A DNA stretch of 54,047 bases from DAMCZI01 sp032095175 (GCA_032095175.1 DAMCZI010000033.1:1-54047), one strand, 5' to 3'. Shown: positions 34,772 to 43,769, numbered from the stretch's first letter. Notes: a model not told the origin generated them from the letters alone. Numbers and translations: made by a program.

Positions 34772-35305
34772 TTACTTTCTTACTAATTCAGCACCCTTTT
34801 CAAGAGCGTTTTTGTTTAGTTCATAGAACTTTTCCTTACCATGATCCTTAAGAGCCTTAAGAAGAGCTTCCATTGGAACGATCTTTGTCTTTTCAATAAG
34901 TGCTCCAAGAAGAATCATGTTTGCTATCTTTGTTGAACCTACTTCAGCTGCTACAGTCTGAGCAGGTATCTTTATAACTTCAATGTCTTTTCTTTCTGGT
35001 TCTCTTGAAATAAGGTCACTATCCATTATAAGAACGCCACCTGGCACTAATGTGTTTTCAAACTTGTCAAGTGATGGTCTATTCATTACAACAACAGTTG
35101 TTGGGTCAGTAACTATTGGTGAACCAATGCTGTCATTAGTTAATATTACTGAACAGTTTGCAGTACCTCCACGCATTTCTGGACCATATGATGGTAACCA
35201 TGATACACTCATATTTTCGTCCATTCCTGCATAGGCAACGAATTTACCCATTGAGAGAATTCCCTGGCCACCAAAGCCTGCAAATACCATTTCCTGATGT
35301 GCCAT
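34772..35305 (-). CDS. 2-oxoacid:ferredoxin oxidoreductase gamma subunit (VorC-like)
   Basis: A 177-residue gamma subunit, starting FAGFGGQGILSMGK, with PSYGPEMRGGTANC and VVMNRPSLDKF typical of this family. It starts one base after the beta subunit stop. Together with the genes at 35307, 36056 and 37153 it makes a four-subunit enzyme that oxidatively decarboxylates 2-oxoacids to acyl-CoA with ferredoxin as acceptor. Confidence 0.92.
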   Translation of the reverse strand: MAHQEMVFAGFGGQGILSMGKFVAYAGMDENMSVSWLPSYGPEMRGGTANCSVILTNDSIGSPIVTDPTTVVVMNRPSLDKFENTLVPGGVLIMDSDLISREPERKDIEVIKIPAQTVAAEVGSTKIANMILLGALIEKTKIVPMEALLKALKDHGKEKFYELNKNALEKGAELVRK

Positions 35306-35306
35306 G

Positions 35307-36056
35307 TTATTTCGCCTCCTCTACAGTATCCTTCTTAACCCCTAGAGGATAGTAAGGAATCATGTTTTCTCTTAACCATTTAAGAGATTCAATTGGTGAA
35401 AGTCCCCAGTTTGTTGGACAAATTGAAAGAACCTCAACAAATGAAAAACCTAGTCCCTTCAACTGAATCTCAAATGCCTTCTTTATAGCCTTCTTAGCCT
35501 TTAATACATTTGGTACAGTGTCAACTGAAACTCTTTCAACATATACAGCACCATCAAGAGTTGAAATCATTTCTGATACCCTGATTGGGAATCCAGCGAT
35601 TTTAACATCTCTTCCGTATGGTGATGTTTCTGTTACCTGTCCTGGTAGAGTTGTTGGTGCCATCTGTCCACCAGTCATACCATATATACAGTTATTTACG
35701 AATATTGTTGTTATTCTTTCTCCTCTTGCTGCAGCATGTACGATTTCAGCTGTTCCAATAGCAGCAAGGTCTCCATCTCCCTGATATGTAAATACTACGT
35801 TGTCTGGATGTGATCTCTTTATTCCTGTTGCTACTGCTGGTGCTCTACCATGAGCAGCTTCAAACATGTCACATGCAAAATAATCATATGCTAAAACTGA
35901 ACATCCAACTGGAGCAACTCCTACAGTCTTGTCGATAACACCTAATTCCTCAAGTGATTCAGCAACAAGTCTGTGGATTATACCATGTGTGCATCCAGGG
36001 CAGTAATGTGTGGATACGTCAAGTAATCCCTTTGTTGGTTCAAATACAACTGCCAT
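35307..36056 (-). CDS. 2-oxoacid:ferredoxin oxidoreductase beta subunit (TPP-binding, VorA-like)
   Basis: A 249-residue TPP-binding subunit. HYCPGCTHGIIHR holds the CxxC of the iron-sulfur-near region, TYQGDGDLAAIGTAE is the TPP motif (GDG...N) and NNCIYGMTGGQMAPTT completes it. Its ATG overlaps the alpha-subunit stop by one base. The type of substrate (branched-chain rather than pyruvate) is suggested by the short beta subunit, the separate alpha subunit and the nearby ptb/buk genes. Confidence 0.92.
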   Translation of the reverse strand: MAVVFEPTKGLLDVSTHYCPGCTHGIIHRLVAESLEELGVIDKTVGVAPVGCSVLAYDYFACDMFEAAHGRAPAVATGIKRSHPDNVVFTYQGDGDLAAIGTAEIVHAAARGERITTIFVNNCIYGMTGGQMAPTTLPGQVTETSPYGRDVKIAGFPIRVSEMISTLDGAVYVERVSVDTVPNVLKAKKAIKKAFEIQLKGLGFSFVEVLSICPTNWGLSPIESLKWLRENMIPYYPLGVKKDTVEEAK

Positions 36057-37129
36057 TACTTTGCACCTCCTACAATAGCCTTTATCTTGTTAGCTATTTC
36101 AGTTGGAGTAGGAACCATACCACCTGATCTTCCATAGAAGTGTACAGGCTTTCTTCCGTTTACTGCAAGTGCAACGTCCTCAACCATCTGTCCGCAGCTT
36201 AACTCTACTGAAATGAAGCCATGCTTTGTCTTGTCAACAACTTCATCAAATGCCTTAGTTGGGAATGGCCATAGAGTTATTGGTCTTATAAGTCCAACCT
36301 TTATTCCTTCCTTTTCAAGCATCTTTATAGTGTTCTTGCATATTCTTGATACTGTTCCATATGCAACTATAACCATGTCTACGTCCTTGTCGCAGTTATA
36401 AGTCTCATATCTTACTTCTTTTTCTTTTATCTCAGCATATTTTCTCTGAAGCTTATTGTTATGTTCCTCACATACATCTGGCTTTAAGAAAAGTGAGTTT
36501 ATTACATGATGCTCTTTTCTTCCCTTAAGTGCATCTGCAGCCCATGTAGCTTTTGATGGGATTTCTCTTTGAACTCTTTCCTTGAATTCAACAGGTTCCA
36601 TCATCTGTCCTAACATTCCGTCTCCCATAACCATTACAGGGTTTCTATATATGTCTGCAACATCAAAAGCTTCTTCTATAAGGTCAACCATTTCCTGAAC
36701 TGATGCTGGAGCAAAAACTACAAGATTATAGTCTCCATGTCCACCACCCTTTGTTGCCTGGAAGTAGTCAGACTGTGCTGGCTGAATTCCACCAAGTCCA
36801 GGGCCTCCACGAACGATGTTTATGATAACACATGGAAGCTCAGCACCTGCTATATATGAAATACCTTCTGACTTTAAGCTTATTCCAGGACTTGAGGATG
36901 AAGTCATAACCCTTGTCCCTGTTCCTGCTGCACCATAAACCATGTTTATTGCAGCAACTTCACTTTCTGCCTGTAGAAATACTCTTCCTATCTTAGGCAT
37001 CTTTCTTGACATGTAAGCAGCAACCTCTGTCTGAGGTGTTATTGGATAACCAAAGAAACACTGGCAACCAGCTTGAATAGCTGCTTCTCCAATAGCTTCA
37101 TTACCCTTCATTAGAACTTTTCCTGCCAT
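36056..37129 (-). CDS. vorB: 2-oxoacid:ferredoxin oxidoreductase alpha subunit (VorB)
   Basis: A 357-residue alpha subunit. KGNEAIGEAAIQAGCQ and FFGYPITPQTEVA are the N-terminal family signature; RVMTSSSSPGISLKSEG and RGGPGLGGIQPAQSDY follow; the C-terminal half carries the transketolase-like domain (MVIVAYGTVSRICKN). Closest described class: 3-methyl-2-oxobutanoate (2-ketoisovalerate) dehydrogenase VorB, though 2-oxoglutarate-type KorA is related. It lies 23 bases after the ferredoxin subunit. Confidence 0.9.
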   Translation of the reverse strand: MAGKVLMKGNEAIGEAAIQAGCQCFFGYPITPQTEVAAYMSRKMPKIGRVFLQAESEVAAINMVYGAAGTGTRVMTSSSSPGISLKSEGISYIAGAELPCVIINIVRGGPGLGGIQPAQSDYFQATKGGGHGDYNLVVFAPASVQEMVDLIEEAFDVADIYRNPVMVMGDGMLGQMMEPVEFKERVQREIPSKATWAADALKGRKEHHVINSLFLKPDVCEEHNNKLQRKYAEIKEKEVRYETYNCDKDVDMVIVAYGTVSRICKNTIKMLEKEGIKVGLIRPITLWPFPTKAFDEVVDKTKHGFISVELSCGQMVEDVALAVNGRKPVHFYGRSGGMVPTPTEIANKIKAIVGGAK

Positions 37130-37152
37130 CTAAGATTACCTCCTATCCCTAT

Positions 37153-37362
37153 TTATTTTTCAACTGTTATAACCAAGTCTGGGCACATTCTTGCACAGGA
37201 TGCACATCCTATACACTTATCCATGTTAGTCTCCTTAACAACTGCAGGGTGGTACCCCTTTATGTTCAGCTTATCATCAAATTCTATTATCTGCTTGGGG
37301 CATACTGCAACACAGTGACCACATCCCTTGCATCTGTCTTGTCTAAAAGATACCTTTGCCAT
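37153..37362 (-). CDS. 4Fe-4S ferredoxin subunit (VorD-like)
   Basis: A 69-residue protein with two [4Fe-4S] motifs, CKGCGHCVAVCP near residue 11 and CIGCASCARMCP near residue 52. It is the first gene of the oxidoreductase operon and supplies the internal electron wire to external ferredoxin. GGAGGGGAGC lies upstream of its ATG. Confidence 0.92.
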   Translation of the reverse strand: MAKVSFRQDRCKGCGHCVAVCPKQIIEFDDKLNIKGYHPAVVKETNMDKCIGCASCARMCPDLVITVEK

Positions 37363-37445
37363 GAGCTCCCCTCCTTAAAGGTTATTTATATATAAAAGAA
37401 TTTTTGGTTCTTTTATAGCGTAAGTATTGGTAAAACGTAAGTTAT

Positions 37446-37537
37446 GGTAACAGGCACTTGAGTTATGAGTTATTCAGACAACTATGATTTATAAGATATT
37501 TTTAATAAAATAACTCATAACTCAAGAGCCTGTCACC
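37446..37537. repeat. Inverted-repeat element, short copy (92 bp) with covarying arm change
   Basis: The arms at 37446-37474 and 37509-37537 are inverted repeats matching those of the 14946-15099 copy, but both carry TTATGAG/CTCATAA in place of TTTTGAG/CTCAAAA. The two-sided change keeps the arms complementary. The interior is shorter (34 bases) and unrelated. It lies between the ParA-like gene and the ferredoxin gene, and probably acts as a terminator-like stem for the gene ending at 37544. Confidence 0.75.
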
Positions 37538-37543
37538 ATTAGT

Positions 37544-38221
37544 TTATTCTAGATCACGATTCCATGGTGGAAGCATGAATATTCTTAATGGGAATATCTC
37601 TCCAAGCATTCCTTCTGGAAGCTTATCTACTAGATCATCCCTTACAGTTGTGTACTTAACAGGTATATTAAGTCTTTCCGATGCCTCTTTTATAATCTCC
37701 TGCCCTTTAATTATATCCTCTATTTTTGTTTCATATGACAGATTTGTATTATGCACAAGATACTTAATCTTAAGCCTTGAGGCCCTTTCAATATCCCTTG
37801 CAAACTCCACTACTCCATCAGCATCACTTGTAAATGGTCGATTTGTGTTTACAACACAATACATGTCATAATCCTCTTCCTTAAAGAACCTGTTATACTG
37901 TCCTAAGGCAACTGCACCCATGTCATCTCCTCCGACGTCAAGGACAACATCATAGGATTTATCATTAAATACTGCAAGGGTTTCCAGTGGAATTGTTCCC
38001 AATTCTGCATTGGACATTTCCTTTGGAGTTGCAATAACCCTTATCCCCTTACTTTCAATGAATTCCTTTTCATCTCTTGTACAAAAATATGGATTAACAA
38101 CATCAAGGTCTGCAATACATACCTTTTTGCCTGCATCAGCAAGTTTCAATGCATAGTTAATTGATATTTCTGTTTTTCCACTTCCAAAATGTCCGGTAAA
38201 AACTCTAATTCTTGAATCCAT
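37544..38221 (-). CDS. MinD/ParA-like P-loop ATPase
   Basis: A 225-residue protein with a deviant Walker A GHFGSGKTEIS near residue 9 and VCIADLDVVNPYFCTR as switch I-like segment; VVLDVGGDDMG forms the Walker B. It belongs to the SIMIBI class (ParA/MinD/CobQ). It starts 11 bases after the butyrate kinase gene at 38233, and such ATPases are often near ptb/buk and Vor genes in clostridia. The specific job is unknown; cofactor or cluster delivery is a possibility. Confidence 0.8.
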   Translation of the reverse strand: MDSRIRVFTGHFGSGKTEISINYALKLADAGKKVCIADLDVVNPYFCTRDEKEFIESKGIRVIATPKEMSNAELGTIPLETLAVFNDKSYDVVLDVGGDDMGAVALGQYNRFFKEEDYDMYCVVNTNRPFTSDADGVVEFARDIERASRLKIKYLVHNTNLSYETKIEDIIKGQEIIKEASERLNIPVKYTTVRDDLVDKLPEGMLGEIFPLRIFMLPPWNRDLE

Positions 38222-38232
38222 GCAGATTCCTC

Positions 38233-39300
38233 CTACTTGTATATTCCAGCCTTTTCCTCTCCGGACAGAACCCTGTATCCACCCTCTGCAAGGGCTAGTA
38301 ATTCATCTTCACCTGGATAAACAACAACGTTTCCTATAAAGGATACCTTTTCCTTTATCCATTCAACAAATGTCTTACCATATGCAAGACCACCTGTTAA
38401 TATTACTGCATCAACTTTTCCATGTAGAACTGCAGCACATGCTCCTATTTCCTTTGCAACCTGGTATGCCATAGCTTTGAATACAATTTCTGCCTCTTTA
38501 TTTCCTTCATTCATCATCTTTTCAACGTCTCTTGCATCATTTGTTCCAAGGTAAGCAACAAATCCACCCTTACCACAAATCATTTTCTTTACTTGCTCAT
38601 AAGTATATTTCCCTGAATAGCACATTTTTACAAGGTCTCCTACTGGAAGACTTCCTGATCTTTCAGGTGAGAATGGTCCCTCTCCATCTAGTGCATTATT
38701 TACATCAACGATCTTACCCTTCTTATGTGCACCAACGGATATTCCTCCACCCATATGTGCAACTATAAGGTTTAACTCATCATATTTAATACCCTTTTCT
38801 TTAGCATATCTCTTTGCAACAGCCTTCTGATTAAGGGCATGAACTATACTCTTTCTCTTTATATCAGGTATACCTGATACTCTTGCTATTTCTTCCATCT
38901 CGTCTACAACAACAGGGTCAACAATATATGCTGGCTTGTTTATTGATTTAGCTATCTCATGTGCAATTATTCCACCAAGGTTTGAAGCATGCTGTCCCAT
39001 AACTCCTACCTTAAGATCTTCTAACATTGCTTCATTAACCTCGTATGTACCACCTTCGATAGGTTTTAATAGCCCACCTCTTCCAACTACTGCACTTAAT
39101 GTCTTTATGTCAATTCCAGCCTTTTCAACTGCCTTTAGTATAACGTCTTTTCTAAAATCATACTGCTCAAATATTGTTTTATACTGAGCTATTTCCTCTG
39201 ATGAATGTCTTAATGTTTCCTCAAAGATAGACTTCGTATCTTCAAATACTGCAATCTTTGTGGATGTTGAACCTGGATTTATTACTAACATCCTATACAT
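38233..39300 (-). CDS. buk: Butyrate / branched-chain fatty acid kinase (second copy)
   Basis: A 355-residue acetate/butyrate kinase family protein. N-terminal phosphate loop MLVINPGSTSTKIAVF, VGRGGLLKPIEGG, VAHMGGGISVGAH and VILTGGLAYGKTF are conserved. It converts acyl-phosphate and ADP to the acid and ATP. It lies 55 bases downstream of ptb and 10 bases upstream of the P-loop ATPase gene. About two thirds of residues appear shared with the kinase at 40242. Substrate could be isobutyrate/isovalerate as well as butyrate given the Vor genes. Confidence 0.93.
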   Translation of the reverse strand: MYRMLVINPGSTSTKIAVFEDTKSIFEETLRHSSEEIAQYKTIFEQYDFRKDVILKAVEKAGIDIKTLSAVVGRGGLLKPIEGGTYEVNEAMLEDLKVGVMGQHASNLGGIIAHEIAKSINKPAYIVDPVVVDEMEEIARVSGIPDIKRKSIVHALNQKAVAKRYAKEKGIKYDELNLIVAHMGGGISVGAHKKGKIVDVNNALDGEGPFSPERSGSLPVGDLVKMCYSGKYTYEQVKKMICGKGGFVAYLGTNDARDVEKMMNEGNKEAEIVFKAMAYQVAKEIGACAAVLHGKVDAVILTGGLAYGKTFVEWIKEKVSFIGNVVVYPGEDELLALAEGGYRVLSGEEKAGIYK

Positions 39301-39355
39301 TTAAAGCACCTCCGATATTGCTATTTATCTTTTTTGTAATCTTAACATTTAAAAT

Positions 39356-40261
39356 TTATTTTGCTGCAGCAACCAATGAAGCTAGAGCTATTGAGTAAAG
39401 TTTGCTTTCTGGACTGTCAGCTCTTGAAGTAAGTATAACTGGAGCAGCAGCTCCTGCAAGTATTCCACCATTTTTAGCATTTGATGTGTATGTTAATGTT
39501 TTATACATAACATTTCCTGTTTCAATGTTTGGGACAAGGATAACATCTGCCTTTCCTGCAACTGGGCTGTTTATTCCCTTATGCTTTGCAGCTTCCTCTG
39601 ATAGAGCATTGTCTATTGCAAATGGTCCATCAACTATACATCCCTTTATCTGTCCTCTGTCATTCATCTTTGAAAGTGCAGCTGCATCTAGTGTTGGCTG
39701 CATATCTGGGTTTACAACCTCAACTGCTGCAACACAAGCTACCTTTGGCATCTCCATTCCTATTGCCTTAGCAATGCCTACTCCATTTTCAAGTATCTGC
39801 TTTTTTGTCATTAAATCTGGAGCTATGTTCATAGCTGCATCAGTTAATACAATTATTCTTTGAAGAGCAGGAATGTCAAATACTGCAACGTGGGATAAAA
39901 CCTTTCCTGTTCTTAATCCCTTTTCCTTATCTAGAACTGCCCTTAAGAAGGATGCAGTATCTATTAATCCCTTCATAACCATATCTGCTTTACCTGATGA
40001 AACAAGCTCAACTGCCTTCTTTGCTGCCATTGGACCATTGGGTTCATTTATTATTTCTATACCATTTAAATCAAGTCCAACAACCTTTGCACATGCCTCA
40101 ATCTTTTCCTTGTCTCCTACAAGAATTGCCTCTGCAATCCCTTCATTTCTTGCATCTCTTATTGCCTCTAGAACTGGTTCGTCCTGTGCAACAGCAACTG
40201 CAACCTTTTTAATTCCATTGGATTTTACCTTTTGTAAAACCTCATCGAAGCTCTTTATCAT
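39356..40261 (-). CDS. ptb: Phosphate butyryltransferase
   Basis: A 301-residue phosphotransacylase: FDEVLQKVKSNGIKKVAVA at the N-terminus, LVGDKEKIEACA, VMKGLIDTASFLRAVLD and the C-terminal PVILTSRADSPESKLYS. It exchanges the CoA of butyryl or branched acyl-CoA for phosphate. The start at 40261 follows GAGGTGTTTAATA; a longer frame starting at 40378 runs inside the upstream kinase gene and lacks support. The start overlaps the upstream kinase end by 20 bases. Confidence 0.93.
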   Translation of the reverse strand: MIKSFDEVLQKVKSNGIKKVAVAVAQDEPVLEAIRDARNEGIAEAILVGDKEKIEACAKVVGLDLNGIEIINEPNGPMAAKKAVELVSSGKADMVMKGLIDTASFLRAVLDKEKGLRTGKVLSHVAVFDIPALQRIIVLTDAAMNIAPDLMTKKQILENGVGIAKAIGMEMPKVACVAAVEVVNPDMQPTLDAAALSKMNDRGQIKGCIVDGPFAIDNALSEEAAKHKGINSPVAGKADVILVPNIETGNVMYKTLTYTSNAKNGGILAGAAAPVILTSRADSPESKLYSIALASLVAAAK

Positions 40262-41342
40262 TATTAAACACCTCTTCTTCGTAGATTTTTGCCTTTTCTT
40301 CATTAGTAATAACTCTATATGCACCCTCAGCCAAAGCAAGGGCTTCATCCTCACCTGGTACAACCTCAACCGGGGCAATGAATTTTACCATTTCTGTTAC
40401 ATAGTCTGTTAAGCGTTTTGAGTAGGCAAGTCCTCCAGTTATTATTATACTATCAACCTTGCCACAAAGCACAGCTGCACATGCCCCTATTTCCTTACCT
40501 ATCTGATATGCCATAGCATTAAATACTAGTTCTGCGCTTTTATCTCCATTTTGTATCATTTTTTCTACTTCTCTGGCATCATTTGTTCCAAGATAGCCCA
40601 CAAGGCCTCCCTGTCCTATTATTTTCTTTCTTAATTCCTTGTATGTATATTCTCCTGAGTAAGCCATTTTAACCAGATCTCCAACAGGAAGTGTACCTGC
40701 TCTTTCAGGTGAAAATGGTCCCGCTTCGTTGGCGTTGTTACCATCAATTATTTTTCCCTTTAATAGTGGTGAAATAGTTATTCCTCCACCAAGGTGCGCC
40801 ACAACAAGATTCAATTCATCAAGCTTTTTTCCCATAGACTTTGCAATTTTTCTAGATACTGCTTTTACATTTAAAGCATGTACCAGGGATTTTCTTGGAA
40901 GCTCGGGAAGTCCGGATATTCTTGCTGAGTCTTCAAATTCATCAACTGCAACTGGATCAACAATAAATGCATCAATTCCTTCATTATCCCCAATGGATTT
41001 TGCAATAATTCCGCCAAGATTTGAAGCATGCTCTCCCTGAATTCCTATTTTCAAATCCTCAATCATGGCATCTGTTACCTTATATGTACCTGATGGCATT
41101 GACCTTAAAAGCCCGCCTCTTCCAACAACACAAGCAAGCTCTGATGTCTTAAATCCCTCTTCCTTTAACCAGTCAAGGATTACATCCCTTCTATATTCAA
41201 ACTGGTCAGCTACTCTTTCAAACCTTGATATATCCTCTATTGAGTGGCTCAAGCTCTTCTGCTTTACACAATTGGTTCCCTCAAACAGGGCAACCTTTGT
41301 TGATGTAGAACCTGGATTGATAGCAAGGATTAAATGCCTCAT
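40242..41342 (-). CDS. buk: Butyrate / branched-chain fatty acid kinase (first copy)
   Basis: A 366-residue kinase of the acetate/butyrate family (LILAINPGSTSTKVALFEG, VGRGGLLRSMPSG, VAHLGGGITISP, IIITGGLAYSKRL). The start at 41342 follows AAAGGTGGTTGTTTT; an upstream frame from 41429 has no ribosome site. It is the first gene of buk-ptb-buk; a promoter with TTGACT and TAAAGT at 17-base spacing lies at 41487-41515. The C-terminus is extended by ~10 charged residues relative to the second kinase and overlaps ptb. Confidence 0.92.
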   Translation of the reverse strand: MRHLILAINPGSTSTKVALFEGTNCVKQKSLSHSIEDISRFERVADQFEYRRDVILDWLKEEGFKTSELACVVGRGGLLRSMPSGTYKVTDAMIEDLKIGIQGEHASNLGGIIAKSIGDNEGIDAFIVDPVAVDEFEDSARISGLPELPRKSLVHALNVKAVSRKIAKSMGKKLDELNLVVAHLGGGITISPLLKGKIIDGNNANEAGPFSPERAGTLPVGDLVKMAYSGEYTYKELRKKIIGQGGLVGYLGTNDAREVEKMIQNGDKSAELVFNAMAYQIGKEIGACAAVLCGKVDSIIITGGLAYSKRLTDYVTEMVKFIAPVEVVPGEDEALALAEGAYRVITNEEKAKIYEEEVFNNDKELR

Positions 41343-41486
41343 AAAACAACCACCTTTTTCAAGTTTTATTTCTAATGGAATATTATTTTCAAATATATCA
41401 TCCAATACTAATTCTAATGTAAATGACATGTAAAATGCAAGAAAAACGACATATTTTTTTCAAATAATTTTTAAAATTGAATAAAT

Positions 41487-41515
41487 ACTTTACTACATTG
41501 AACCGATGAAGTCAA
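41487..41515 (-). promoter_or_regulatory. Sigma-A-like promoter of buk-ptb-buk operon
   Basis: On the minus strand TTGACT (41515-41510) and TAAAGT (41492-41487) are separated by 17 bases, about 145 bases ahead of the buk start. The 310-base gap between buk and cdaR otherwise holds only the cdaR terminator and AT-rich DNA. Confidence 0.55.
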
Positions 41516-41609
41516 GTATTTTTATTATATTTAGATAAATATGCCTATTATTTATGATGTTTAACAAAATATATTACTTATATATGAAATTCTGTATATA
41601 TATGAAAAT

Positions 41610-41645
41610 AGCTGTGGTTTAGCATTTCCAACCACAGCTTTATAT
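41610..41645 (-). terminator. Intrinsic terminator of cdaA-cdaR
   Basis: AGCTGTGGTT (41610-41619) pairs with AACCACAGCT (41630-41639); on the minus strand ATTTTCAT follows. It ends the cdaA-cdaR transcript about 14 bases past the stop. Confidence 0.75.
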
Positions 41646-41653
41646 ACGTCTTA

Positions 41654-42865
41654 TTATTGTTTTTTAGAAACAGTTACTACAATCTTTAGTGCCGAGGAAT
41701 CCTTTATCCTCGCCCCATTTGGTAGATTTAAACTTGCAGAAACAGTATGTTCCCCTTCATCCATATCCTTAACATCAACGACAGCTTTTAAGTTTTGAAC
41801 ATCCATTGTGTTTAGTAAACTCTCAGCACCTTCAATCGTAACTGCAAGGCTGTTATGGTTTAAAGTATAATCATACCCATCTCTTTGATTTACAATTGAT
41901 ACAGGAATGCTAAATGCCCCTTCAGCTATATTTTCAAGTACAAATGTTACATTTACGCTCATTATTTCATTGAAGATAGTAATTCCTGGCGGTATATTCA
42001 AAATCAGTTCACCAGACGTTGAGGAGTTAAGGTTAGAAATATCAAATGGAACCGTTTGAATCTGATCCACTCTATCAAGATATTTCTTTTCTCCAACTAT
42101 CGTCACCTTGTCTATATCAGGTATTGCATCCTTTAGAATCTTTCCCGCAGAAAGCGTTCCTGTTTTTCTAACAACAATAGGTACCTCTTTAGCAGGCTTT
42201 ATTGGTACTGTAACATCCACATATTTAGGCTCTATTGAAACATTTTGCACTGCAATCCCATCAACATCCACAGGTTTTATGACAACAGAACCAGAAACAT
42301 CCTGGGATTTACCATTTACATCTATCTCTCCTGTAACACCAACCACATTATTAACAAACCTTTCAGGACCTGATACAACAACAGCTGTAGGCTTTACAAC
42401 AGAAGGAATATATCCATATCCCTTTGCTGTATTTCCTGTTACATTTATCTTTACAGGTACATTTTTTTCCCTTAGGGAATCAAGCTCAACTCTTATTGCT
42501 GGATATTTATCCATAACCGTTATTCCCTCTGGTGCAGATGTTATTTTTACAGGTATGGTAATATAGCCTTTTCTTAATAATCCACCCTCCATATCTGCCT
42601 CTACCTTAAAGCTATCAGAGTTAACATTTATTAAATCCAAGTACCTTGCTTTAATTTTTAAATTTATAGTAAAGTTTTGATTTGGTATTAGAGCCAAATT
42701 AGCCTTGTCAATCACATCAGTATTCACCAATGTTACCGGAATATTCTCTATTACCTTTGGAGGCTGTTCTGGATTTCTATCCCCCATAACATACAACCAT
42801 AAAACAAAGGCTAGGAAAACCGATAGAATAATAGCAACTATTTTTCGTTTTTCTTTGTCAGCCAT
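41654..42865 (-). CDS. cdaR: YbbR-domain protein CdaR (regulator of CdaA)
   Basis: A 403-residue membrane-anchored protein. Residues 8-27 (VAIILSVFLAFVLWLYVMG) form one membrane segment; the exterior has four YbbR-type beta domains, with repeated V-x-G-E/P near VSGPERFVNNV and IVGEKKYLDRV. In Firmicutes CdaR binds and modulates the diadenylate cyclase CdaA. The start at 42865 overlaps the end of cdaA by 28 bases. A glmM gene, often third in this operon, does not follow. Confidence 0.9.
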   Translation of the reverse strand: MADKEKRKIVAIILSVFLAFVLWLYVMGDRNPEQPPKVIENIPVTLVNTDVIDKANLALIPNQNFTINLKIKARYLDLINVNSDSFKVEADMEGGLLRKGYITIPVKITSAPEGITVMDKYPAIRVELDSLREKNVPVKINVTGNTAKGYGYIPSVVKPTAVVVSGPERFVNNVVGVTGEIDVNGKSQDVSGSVVIKPVDVDGIAVQNVSIEPKYVDVTVPIKPAKEVPIVVRKTGTLSAGKILKDAIPDIDKVTIVGEKKYLDRVDQIQTVPFDISNLNSSTSGELILNIPPGITIFNEIMSVNVTFVLENIAEGAFSIPVSIVNQRDGYDYTLNHNSLAVTIEGAESLLNTMDVQNLKAVVDVKDMDEGEHTVSASLNLPNGARIKDSSALKIVVTVSKKQ

Positions 42866-43680
42866 TCTTTCACCTTCTTAACCATACTTGTATCAGGATT
42901 CATGTTTCTCTCTAGTATTTTAGTGAGAACCAGCTTTAACCTCTCCCCATTATAGTTTCTTGTTAGCTTGCCATTTAATGCTAGTGATATATTACCTGTT
43001 TCCTCAGATACAACAACAGCTACTGAATCAGAGCTTTCTGTAATTCCAATACCAGCTCTGTGTCTTGTTCCAAGTTCCTTTTTTACCTGCTGTTCAGTAA
43101 GAGGAAGCACACATGCAGCTGCAGCAATTCTATCTCTTCTAATTATAACTGCACCATCATGAAGAGGTGTGTTTACAACAAAAATATTTTCTAAAAGTGC
43201 TGATGAAACCTCTGCGTCTATCTTTATTCCACTTTGCAAATAGTCATTTAGTCCTGTTTCCTGCTCTATAATCATAAGAGCTCCAGTCTTAGATTCAGAA
43301 AGATTCACTGCTGCAATAACTATTTCATCTACGACCTTTTGTATTTCCTCATCAGAATCAAATATCTTCCTGGTAAGTATTTTGCTTCTCCCAAGGTGTT
43401 CCAACGCTTTTCTTAATTCAGGCTGGAAAATAACTATAACAGCAATAAGTCCAACAGTAAGGGTATTTTTTATAATATAGTTTATTGTTACAAGTCCAAG
43501 TATTTCACTTATCTTCATAACAACCACTATTAGAAATAGTCCTTTTATTAGCTGTTCTGCTCTTGTTTCCCTTATAAGCATAATCAGCTTGTATAGTATA
43601 TATGCAACAATTAATATATCTACTATATTCCACAATGTTATATTTTTTACTATATTCATTATATTATAAATGTCCTCCAT
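42838..43680 (-). CDS. cdaA: Diadenylate cyclase CdaA (DacA)
   Basis: A 280-residue c-di-AMP synthase. Three N-terminal membrane segments (residues ~14-80), short coiled region, then the DisA_N domain with catalytic motifs LHDGAVIIRRD and LGTRHRAGIGI. It makes c-di-AMP from two ATP and controls potassium, osmotic balance and wall homeostasis. The N-terminal extension MEDIYNIMNIVKNIT is near the family norm. It is the first gene of the operon with cdaR, preceded by GGAGGGAAAAGG. Confidence 0.94.
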   Translation of the reverse strand: MEDIYNIMNIVKNITLWNIVDILIVAYILYKLIMLIRETRAEQLIKGLFLIVVVMKISEILGLVTINYIIKNTLTVGLIAVIVIFQPELRKALEHLGRSKILTRKIFDSDEEIQKVVDEIVIAAVNLSESKTGALMIIEQETGLNDYLQSGIKIDAEVSSALLENIFVVNTPLHDGAVIIRRDRIAAAACVLPLTEQQVKKELGTRHRAGIGITESSDSVAVVVSEETGNISLALNGKLTRNYNGERLKLVLTKILERNMNPDTSMVKKVKEWLTKKNEK

Positions 43681-43747
43681 CCTTTTCCCTCCTTTGTTCT
43701 ATATAGAACACAATTAAATTCATATGTTCATTCCTTTTATACATCAC

Positions 43748-43769
43748 TATGAACTGGTTCGTTCATAGG
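43748..43769. promoter_or_regulatory. Palindromic site between cdaA and the BON-domain gene
   Basis: CTATGAAC (43748-43755) and GTTCATAG (43762-43769) are perfect complements around TGGTTC. The 300-base divergent intergenic region (43681-43980) holds no gene. With no T-run, it is more likely an operator than a terminator. Target protein unknown. Confidence 0.45.

Noticed and set aside
39873..40412. 179-codon plus-strand frame opposite ptb
   Set aside because: Antisense to a well-conserved enzyme; no start signal and Ser/Thr-rich low-information translation.
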